Shown piece by piece: positions 32,378 through 38,227 of a DNA stretch of 38,227 nt (its first letter is position 1; every line of letters starts with the position of its first letter). Under the pieces are notes generated by a model. The model was given only the letters and a program-made list of their open reading frames with translations, was not told the origin of the DNA and searched no databases. The position numbers and the translations under genes were made by a program. This DNA is from Shimia sp. (GTDB lineage: Bacteria > Pseudomonadota > Alphaproteobacteria > Rhodobacterales > Rhodobacteraceae): assembly GCF_022448905.1 (NCBI RefSeq), contig NZ_JAKVCW010000025.1:1-38227 (forward strand), read 5' to 3'.

Positions 32378-32743
32378 ATGACTGAAACCACACATCCGAC
32401 ATTGTATCTTCTCAAAACACAATTCATTGATCCGGATGCCGGAACAGGCACCTTCTATTGCCCCGATTGCATCAAGATTGAAGGCCTGCTTTCGGCATTC
32501 CATTCCCTGCGTCAGGCCCTGAAGATTGAATATGTTGACTTTGCAAAACCGCGTGGCGCCCTGCCTGATCTTGCTGGGCATGAAAATCAGTCCTGCCCGC
32601 AGCTGGTTTTCCGAAAAGGTGACGATGACATTTCGAGCCAATGGTCCGTTGAGGGCATCGGCAAAACGCGCAGGATCGACAACACCAGACATATCGAAGC
32701 GTATCTTTCGGCACGGTATGATTTGCCTTCGCGGCACCCATAA
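32378..32743 (+). CDS. DUF3088 family protein
   Basis: The 121-aa product follows DUF3088: LYLLKTQFIDPDAGTGTFYC, PDCIKIEGLLSAF, then DFAKPRGALPDLAGHENQSC-P-Q-L. The F-Y-C-P-D-C pair and fold suggest a thioredoxin-like protein lacking a known activity. I chose ATG 32378 over an upstream TTG. It is 138 bp from the redoxin gene; TTGACA at 32314-32319 could be a -35 of its own promoter. Confidence 0.75.
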   Translation: MTETTHPTLYLLKTQFIDPDAGTGTFYCPDCIKIEGLLSAFHSLRQALKIEYVDFAKPRGALPDLAGHENQSCPQLVFRKGDDDISSQWSVEGIGKTRRIDNTRHIEAYLSARYDLPSRHP

Positions 32744-32957
32744 GTGATCTTTCGGCTGACCAATTCCTGTTCGTGTAACTCAAAACCATCACCAAGTGGT
32801 ACTGAGGGTCTCACCGGCGCGGGTAATTGCGGTGGCCAACTCAGCTTCAAAGGAAACGAGGCTCAACTCTTGCTTCATTTTTTCGTGAGGCGTCGGCTTT
32901 TGTGAACAAATAGCTTGCGGGATTCCCTGTGTGAATTCAATCGTGTAGCTTAGGTGT

Positions 32958-33890
32958 ATGAGCAGTTGGTGCCCTGCGAAGTAAAAGACCAGGAACTGGC
33001 CTTCGTACAACACTGCGTTGAAGCAGCGCGGTTCGCTATCGATTTGGTTTGATCCTGAGACGCCATGGCAGGCGGCTCCGACGGGAAAGCGTGGTCGTCA
33101 GCCTGAGTTCAGCGACGCAGCGATCTAGGTTTGCCTTACGATGAAGGTCCTGTTCGGCATGCCCCTGCGGCAAACGACCGGATTCGTCGAAAGCCTGCTG
33201 CTGCTGGCCGAGCTTGACTGGAAAGTGCCGAACTTCAGCACCCTGTGTCGCCGCCAGAAGACATTGAATGTTGCCATCCCTTATCGTGGTGGATCGGGGC
33301 CGCTCCACCTGTTGATCGACGCGACCGGGATCAAGGCCGAGGGTGAAGGCGAGTGGAATGCGCGTAAGCATGGCGGGTCCAGGAAGCGCCTGTGGCGCAA
33401 GCTGCATCTCGGAATGGATGAGGAAACACTGGAGATCCGTGCGGTCGGCGTCACCACAAGCAACGTCGGCGACGCCCCGATGTTGCCCGACCTGTTGGAG
33501 CAGATCCCATCCGACCAGGAGATCACCACGGTCACCGCTGACGGGGTCTACGATACACGACGATGTCACAATATGATTGCCGCTCGAGGTGCCGCTGCCA
33601 TCATCCCACCGCGCAAGAATGCCCAAATCTGGAAGCCAACCACGGGAGGTGCTGTAGCGCGAAATGAAGCCGTGAGAGCTTGCAGATATCTCGGACGGGC
33701 ACTCTGGCGATAGTTAACCGGGTATCACCGCCGTAGCAGCGCAGAAAAAAAGATGAACTGCGTCAAGCTCCCTGGCCAAAGCCTCATGGCACGAGACTTC
33801 GACCGGCAGGTCGCTGAGCTCCATGTCCGGATCGCCGTGCTCAACCGCTACACAGCTCTTGGCATACCCGTCACAGAGCCCGTAGGATAA
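32958..33890 (+). pseudogene. IS5-family (IS903-type) transposase, three nonsense codons
   Basis: One reading frame from ATG 32958 to TAA 33888-33890 gives a recognisable transposase (NWPSYNTALKQRGSLSIWFD; LTMKVLFGMPLRQTTGFVES; LLIDATGIKAEGEGEW; TADGVYDTRRCH; MARDFDRQVAEL). TAA 32982-32984, TAG 33126-33128 and TAG 33711-33713 interrupt it. The DDE residues remain, and no frameshift is present, so loss was by point mutation. The middle open stretch is 33141-33713. Confidence 0.85.
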
Positions 33891-33951
33891 GTCCATCCGC
33901 GGAAAGGGGAAGTGTGCTGGGAACCCGATTTGTGCATGTATGGATGCCTCC

Positions 33952-34208
33952 TTTGGTGCAAGTGGTTTTTGAACATTTCGAGCGCGTGATCGGGTGCGGT
34001 CATGTATCAGGCCTCTCGTTGCGGCACTGATCGGGCCGCGGGCCGGTATGGCGATGCGCGGATCAGAAGCATATCAACAAACCGAGCTCATTGGCTCCAG
34101 CACAAATGCTGCTTTCTCTGACCCGGATCTGATCGATCCTATGCCCTTACTGTTCAGCGACCTCCTCACAATCCTGACGACCGGGACAGATTGATTAGCG
34201 CAGGGCGC
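33952..34208 (-). ncRNA. Predicted bridge/seek RNA region of the IS110-family element
   Basis: IS1111-type elements encode their guide RNA downstream of the transposase, and this 257-bp non-coding stretch has that position. In minus-strand (RNA) direction it contains ATTTGTGC (34107-34100), equal to the left target half at 33928-33935. Next is TTTGTTGAT (34081-34073), the complement of the right target half. Last is ATACATG (34007-34001), the complement of the element's left end with core at 33935-33941. The order, target segments first and donor segment later, fits known bridge RNAs. The fourth segment is not clear by eye. Exact RNA ends are unknown. Confidence 0.55.
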
Positions 34209-35237
34209 TTAGACCAATGCTGCCACCGGGTTCCGGTATTCCTCCTGTTTCGTGATCATCGCCCAGAGGCCACGTGCCATCTTGTTTGCCAACGCGATGG
34301 CGGCGACCATGCGGAGTTTTCGAGCCAGCAGGCGCTTGAGCCACTCATTTCCGGGGGTGTCGAACCGCTCGACCGCTTGGAGAACGGCCATCGCACAGGA
34401 GATTAGGAGCGTACGGATGTCGCGCTGTCCCATCTTTGACGTTTTGCCCAGCCGAGACTTGCCTCTCGTTGAGTGTTGCTTCGGCACAAGACCAAGCCAC
34501 GCGGAAAAGTCCTGCCCGCGCCGGAAGCTGGCCAAGTCAGGCGCAAATGTCTCAATCGCAAGTGCCGTGATGGGGCCAACGCCCGGCATGGTTTGTATAC
34601 GCCGCGTCATACCGGCTGCTCTGGCGGCGTGTCTCATCTTCACGTCAAGCTCCACAATCCGCGCATTCAGGCCTTTGATCTGTTCCAGATACACCTGGCC
34701 CAGTTCGCGGACACTCTTTGGTAGCGCTGTGTCATTGTCCGCAATTGCATCTGCAAGGCGCTTCAAATGAGCGGGTCCTCTGGCTGCTATCAGCCCATGC
34801 TCAGCAAGATGCCCGCGCAAGGCGTTGATCAGCTGGGTCCGTGGACCAACAAACATCTGGCGCGTGCGAAACAGCATGGCCCGGGCCTGTTGATCTTCCG
34901 TCTTCAATGCGACAAAGCGCATGGTGGGTCGCATAGCTGCCTCAACAATCGCCTCGGCGTCAGCAACATCGTTCTTCTGGCGCTTGACGAAAGGCTTCAC
35001 GTAAACCGGTGGGATCAGGCGCACCTCATGCCCCAGCTTCGCGAACTCGCGACCCCAGCCATGCGCTGTCGCACAAGCTTCCATGGCAATAACGCACTTT
35101 GGATGCCGAGCGACAAACGACAGCAATTGACCACGAGACAGCTTCTTGCGAAACGCGACAGACCCATCCTGACATGCCCCATGGAGTTGGAAGACACGTT
35201 TTGCCAAATCAATCCCAATTATCGTAACCTCAGACAT
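34209..35237 (-). CDS. IS110-family transposase (intact)
   Basis: The 342-aa product has the N-terminal RuvC-like DEDD domain: IIGIDLAKRVFQLHG (D), CVIAMEACATAHGWGREF (E) and KNDVADAEAIVEA (D, D). The C-terminal Transposase_20 domain (MPGVGPITALAIETFAPDLA) is followed by the serine region KQHSTRGKSRLGKTSKMGQR. I start at ATG 35237 because GAGGAGAA lies upstream; the frame extends 11 codons further without a ribosome site. All motifs are intact, so the element may be active. These enzymes recombine with a structured guide RNA rather than by DDE chemistry. Confidence 0.9.
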   Translation of the reverse strand: MSEVTIIGIDLAKRVFQLHGACQDGSVAFRKKLSRGQLLSFVARHPKCVIAMEACATAHGWGREFAKLGHEVRLIPPVYVKPFVKRQKNDVADAEAIVEAAMRPTMRFVALKTEDQQARAMLFRTRQMFVGPRTQLINALRGHLAEHGLIAARGPAHLKRLADAIADNDTALPKSVRELGQVYLEQIKGLNARIVELDVKMRHAARAAGMTRRIQTMPGVGPITALAIETFAPDLASFRRGQDFSAWLGLVPKQHSTRGKSRLGKTSKMGQRDIRTLLISCAMAVLQAVERFDTPGNEWLKRLLARKLRMVAAIALANKMARGLWAMITKQEEYRNPVAALV

Positions 35238-35394
35238 GGATGCTTTCTCCTCATGTGATGGCTTCAACAAACATCACATTGGCACATTGCGACGCCGTCA
35301 GGGGGAGGCATCCACGACATCAACAAAGCCGACCGGTGAGTTCTTTGCGGCAAATCGGTTTTAGTATTCAGCATGGTGCGGCCTGCCGACTCGC

Positions 35395-35775
35395 CTAGCA
35401 CTCCGGCAGGTTGACCGCCAGCCCGCCCAGCGAGGTTTCCTTGTACCTGCCGCCCATATCCATACCGGTCTGGCGCATAGTCTCGATGTAATTGTCGAGC
35501 GGCATGAAATGCGTGCCGTCACCGTGCAACGCCAGCGATGCGGCGTTGACCGCCTTGATCGCGCCCATGCCGTTGCGCTCGATGCAGGGCACCTGCACCA
35601 GGCCCTTCACCGGGTCGCAGGTCATGCCGAGGTGATGCTCCAGCGCGACTTCGGCGGCGTTCTCGACCTGCTCGTTGTTTCCGCCGAGCGCGGCGCAGAG
35701 CCCAGCCGCGGCCATGGCGGACGCGCTGCCCACTTCGGCTTGACAACCGCATTCGGCGCCGACGTATAAGCCGGG
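35395..35775 (-). pseudogene. L-serine dehydratase C-terminal fragment
   Basis: On the minus strand the frame reads [40 protein letters not shown] and ends [14 protein letters not shown]. This is the last part of an iron-sulfur L-serine ammonia-lyase. The cluster cysteines (C-Q-A-E-V-G, T-C-D-P, P-C-I-E-R-N and the C-terminal Cys) are all present. The first two thirds, including the beta-like domain, are absent: upstream of about 35775 the frame runs on to 35856 with unrelated residues. It is a gene end stranded between the IS5-family and IS66 remnants. Confidence 0.8.
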
Positions 35776-35872
35776 CGCGACGGTTGCCGGTGTTGCACGG
35801 CGACATGGTATTGTGGCGTCGCAACTATCGGGCTGGCGTACGGCTATGAGGCGCAAGGCGGAGCGAGATTAA

Positions 35873-36037
35873 TGTTCTGTTTCTTCTTTTGCTGAGCTTT
35901 CAGTGCTGGCGGATGCGTTTCCCGCGCCGTTTGATGGTATTGAGATTTTCTGCGGTGCTGTATCTGTTCGCCTGCCAAAGAATACTACGCCCAAGCGGAT
36001 TGCAGATATCGCAAAGCTTCTGGGGCAAGGCCGATGA
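35873..36037 (+). pseudogene. IS66 TnpA C-terminal remnant
   Basis: Following an in-frame TAA at 35870-35872, the frame reads FPAPFDGIEIFCGAVSVRLP and ends AKLLGQGR. This corresponds to the C-terminal strand-helix region of IS66 TnpA. The stop TGA 36035-36037 overlaps the TnpB start (ATGA), the normal coupling. The N-terminal HTH half is lost. Confidence 0.6.
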
Positions 36038-36387
36038 TCTATCCCAGTCAGGCGGTTCGGATCGTGATCGCGACCAAGCCAGTTGACTTCCGCAAGGGGC
36101 ATGATGGCTTGGCGGCACTGGCTGAGCGTGAGCTTGGGCTTGATCCGCATTCCGGCGTGATTGTTGTGTTCCGCGCTAAGCGTGGTGACCGCATCAAAGT
36201 GCTGCTCTGGGATGGGTCTGGCTTGGTGCTGTGTTACAAGCGTCTGGAACAGGACAAGTTCTCTTGGCCGAAGGTTCAGGATGGCAAAATGCGGCTGACG
36301 AAGGCGCAATTTGAAGCCCTGTTTGAGGGTTTGGACTGGCGTCGTGTGGTGGCGCGGCGGACCCGCAGACCAGGTGCGACAGAGTGA
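36034..36387 (+). CDS. IS66 TnpB (Orf2) protein
   Basis: The 117-aa product has the complete IS66 Orf2 pattern: VRIVIATKPVDFRKGHDGLA, VFRAKRGDRIKVLLWDGSGL, YKRLEQDKFSWP and F-E-G-L-D-W-R-R. TnpB proteins assist transposition by an unclear mechanism. It appears intact, but its partners on both sides are broken. Confidence 0.9.
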   Translation: MIYPSQAVRIVIATKPVDFRKGHDGLAALAERELGLDPHSGVIVVFRAKRGDRIKVLLWDGSGLVLCYKRLEQDKFSWPKVQDGKMRLTKAQFEALFEGLDWRRVVARRTRRPGATE

Positions 36388-36452
36388 ATCGGCGCACGAT
36401 ATTTGGGGCTAGCAGCCGTGCAAACACGGGGCTATTCTGGTAAATTTTCCCC

Positions 36453-38079
36453 ATGTTTGACGCGCTTAAATCCCTTGATTTGAATGCTCTTCCTGCTGAG
36501 GTGTGGAAGGTGCTTTTGGCAGCGCAGACGGACGCGGAAAGGCTGGCAGAACAGATCTCGGCCCTGACCGAGAGCAACGCGAGCTTTGCCACGCAGAATG
36601 CCGAGCTTGAGGCCGTGAACGCGCGGTTGGAGCATATGGTCAAGGAACTCAATCACCTGCTCTATGGCCCGAAGTCGGAATGTTTCACCGAGGATGAGCG
36701 GCAACTGGCGTTTGAGGATCTTGAGGTTGCGACTGCCGAGGCGCAGGCCCAGTCCGACAGCATAGAGATGACAACGCCGCGCAAGAAGCGCCGCCCGCCA
36801 CAGCGCAACCTCGGTAATCTACCAGATCACCTTGAGCGGATTGAACAGGTGATCGAGCCCGACAATGTTGTCTGCCCCTGTGGCTGTGGGGAGATGGTGA
36901 AGATCGGCGAGGATCGCAGCGAGCGCCTTGATATCGTGCCAGCCCAGTTCCGGGTGATTGTGACGGTCCGGCCAAAGTACGCATGCCCGAACAAGGACGG
37001 TGGCGTGACACAAGCCCCGTCCCCTGTCTATCTGATTGAAGGTGGTCTGCCGACAAAGGCGTTTGTGGCTTACGTTGGGGTCTGCAAATACGCCGATCAC
37101 AACCCGCTTTATCGGCAATCCCAGATCCACGCCCGCTCCGGCCTCCAGCTGGACCGCGCCACATTGGCCAACTGGATGGGCAAGATGTCCTTCCACCTCG
37201 CCCCAGTGGTGGATCACATGCTCAAGGATCTGAAGAGATCAGACAAGCTCTTTGCTGATGAGACCCGCTGCCCTGTGCTGGATCCCGGACGCGGCAGAAC
37301 CAAGACCAGTTATCTCTGGCCATCGCCCGTGATGAGCGCCCGTTTGGCGGGACAGCACCACCTGGTGTCGTCTTCTGCTATGCCGACGGGCGGGGCGGCA
37401 AACATGCGACTGACTTCCTGACAGGCTTCAGTGGGACGCTGCAGGTGGACGGCTATGCAGGCTATAATGCCCTAGCCCAACCAGAGCGTAAGGGCGGGCC
37501 TGTCAAACTGGCCTATTGCTGGGCACATGCGCGGCGCAAGCTCAAGGAAGTCCATGACCGCGTTGGCTCGCCCATTGCCGCTGAGGGGCTCAAGAGGATC
37601 AAGGCGTTCTACAAGGTTGAGGTGGAGATCAGGGGCCAGTCAGCTGAGACCCGCCGCGCGCTGCACCAGGAAAAACCGCGCCGCTTTTGGCTGACTTTGA
37701 AGACTGGCTCAGAACCGTTCGTGCCCGGATCTCCACAAAGTCCCGGCTGGGTGAGAAGCTCAGCTACATTGCCAAGCACATGGAGGGGCTGAAGCTCTTC
37801 CTTCAGGACGGAACTATCGAGATGGACAGCAATGTGGTCGAACGCGCCATCCGGCCGATTGCCCTCAATCGTAAGAACGCACTCTTCGCGGGCCATGATG
37901 AGGGTGGCAGAACATGGGGGCGCATCGCCTCACTGATTGAGACATGCAAGCTCAACGGTGTCGAGCCCTACGCCTATCTCAGGGCAACACTCGAAGCCAT
38001 CGCGCAAGGCCATCCAGCATCCCGCATCGACGAGCTCATGCCATGGAACTTCAAGTCAGCAAATGCCAGGCACTCATGA
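36453..38079 (+). pseudogene. IS66 TnpC transposase with two frameshifts
   Basis: Three overlapping frames make one IS66 transposase. 36453 to about 37318 gives the N-terminal coiled coil, the zinc region NVVCPCGCGEMVKIGEDRSE and the first catalytic segment FADETRCPVLDPGRGRTKTS. From about 37319 a second frame gives VDGYAGYNALAQPERKGGPV, then K-L-A-Y-C-W-A-H-A-R-R. From about 37680 a third gives NVVERAIRPIALNRKNALFA and G-H-D-E-G-G. The first shift looks like loss of one G in TGG-GCC at 37318-37320; the second lies near 37671-37684. Sequencing error is possible, but two shifts and the other damage favour decay. Confidence 0.85.
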
Positions 38080-38133
38080 CGCTTAGCCCTCTTCCGCGCC
38101 GGAAGAGCATATCAACCCGATGGAGTGACCCGA

Positions 38134-38170
38134 ATGCGTAAGAAAATACTTCTGGTTGCAACATGCCTAG
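38134..38170 (+). pseudogene. N-terminus of a secreted protein cut by an IS element
   Basis: ATG 38134 has GGAG at 38122-38125 and encodes MRKKILLVATCLG, the start of a signal peptide. CTAG (38167-38170) and the IS start follow at once, and the frame closes inside the IS after 20 residues. The rest of the gene is beyond the window. Confidence 0.4.
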
Positions 38171-38227
38171 GGTCAGGACTCATAGCCAGTAAATAACGAG
38201 AGCTGCGAGGGCGATGGCGGACAGGAA
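38171..38227 (-). mobile_element. Second IS427-like IS5-family copy, partial at window end
   Basis: GGTCAGGACTCATAGCCA at 38171 repeats the left end of the element at 28783, and the minus strand encodes the same transposase ending (FLSAIALAALVIYWL). A few bases differ from the first copy (for example AGTAAATAACGAGAGCTGCG against AATAGATAACGAGTGCCGCG). It has the same orientation and also follows CTAG. Confidence 0.9.

Larger units (their letters stand above)
33937..35320 (-). mobile_element. IS110-family element, IS1111 type, inserted in an IS5-family terminal repeat
   Basis: The element lies between two halves of the host repeat that share CA (33935-33936 and 35321-35322). Subterminal inverted repeats TGGATGCCTCC (33941-33951) and GGAGGCATCCA (35304-35314) start 4 and end 6 nt from the core, a trait of the IS1111 subgroup. 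The transposase gene is on the minus strand with a long non-coding region downstream (33937-34208) and a short one upstream. Boundaries are inferred by rejoining the IS5-family end. Confidence 0.8.
32895..35330 (+). mobile_element. Decayed IS5-family (IS903-type) element, interrupted by an IS110-family element
   Basis: The left end GGCTTTTGTGAACAAAT (from 32895) and the right end, inverted GGCTTTGTTGCACAAATC, are imperfect terminal repeats. The right repeat is split: GATTTGTGCA ends at 33936 and CAACAAAGCC resumes at 35321-35330. Removing the insert gives an element of about 1.05 kb, the usual size. No target duplication is seen at the outer edges. The 32744-32894 segment before it shows no gene I can support. 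Confidence 0.75.
35873..38087 (+). mobile_element. Decayed IS66-family element
   Basis: The tnpA 3' part, tnpB and tnpC lie in the usual order with overlaps. The left end and most of tnpA are missing, and tnpC has two frameshifts. The right end is near ATGACGCTTAG (about 38077-38087), like the GTAAGCGTCA-type repeat of IS66 elements read inward. No matching left repeat is found. The element cannot move by itself. Confidence 0.75.

Noticed and set aside
32789..33013. 74-codon minus-strand open frame before the IS5-family element
   Set aside because: It crosses the left terminal repeat and the start of the transposase pseudogene. There is no family or ribosome site.
37318..37684. Programmed frameshifting in IS66 TnpC
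   Set aside because: IS66 TnpC is normally one frame. The shift sites do not show a slippery heptamer with a stimulatory structure, and the element is damaged elsewhere.
1..38227. CRISPR array
   Set aside because: No regularly spaced short direct repeats with unique spacers were seen. The repeats found are operators, IS ends or gene duplications.

Overview
The window looks like accessory DNA from an alphaproteobacterium of the Rhodobacterales (Roseobacter-type). The evidence is the family content (CUT1 sugar ABC transporter, GMC oxidoreductases, YaeR-type VOC protein, DUF3088), a tRNA-Cys fragment of alphaproteobacterial type, and the style of the promoters. No ribosomal or other core gene is present, so the genus cannot be fixed.

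Positions 1-8500 are a patchwork island. It starts with a DUF2235 hydrolase, an ISL3-type transposase remnant and a 47-bp 3' fragment of tRNA-Cys that looks like an integration (att) scar. An HTH protein of plasmid/phage style follows; its last 99 codons recur at 5520-5816 without an indel. Next come stress or toxin-antitoxin type genes: a complete hipBA pair, a truncated HipB-like gene, a Fic-domain AMPylator, an AbiEi-type antitoxin without its toxin, a lone HipB-like regulator and a DUF6880 fragment. Two of the HTH loci carry the same tandem 16-bp palindromes with identical 11-nt spacing.

Positions 8507-28019 are a coherent catabolic locus. A long plus-strand transcription unit (8571-23612) encodes a deleted Gfo/Idh remnant, CoA-transferase, enoyl-CoA hydratase, aldehyde dehydrogenase, a CUT1 ABC importer with two paralogous binding proteins, two GMC oxidoreductases, a Dabb protein, a LacI-type repressor and KDPG aldolase. 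A converging minus-strand operon (27895-23674) encodes a Gfo/Idh dehydrogenase, a fumarate-reductase-like flavoprotein and KDG kinase. The perfect palindrome TGGAACGTTCCA sits inside the promoters of both units and almost certainly defines the local LacI regulon. The sugar part would end at pyruvate and glyceraldehyde 3-phosphate through KdgK and Eda. The CoA-transferase/hydratase/ALDH/GMC set suggests that an oxidised alcohol or acid moiety is used too. The substrate is unknown.

Positions 28129-32743 hold a YaeR-like VOC gene, an IS5/IS427-like element, a truncated MOSC gene coupled to a MarR regulator with four C-terminal cysteines, and a divergent operon (His-rich secreted protein, 76-aa protein, CPGC thioredoxin-fold protein, and then DUF3088). 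A pair of inverted operator-like repeats lies between them.

Positions 32895-38227 are nested mobile elements. An inactive IS903-type IS5-family element has an intact IS1111-type IS110-family element inserted in its right terminal repeat. The non-coding 3' region of the IS110-family element contains short segments that match both halves of that target and one element end, in the arrangement expected of a bridge/seek RNA. A serine-dehydratase 3' fragment, a decayed IS66 element and the start of a second IS427-like copy complete the window.
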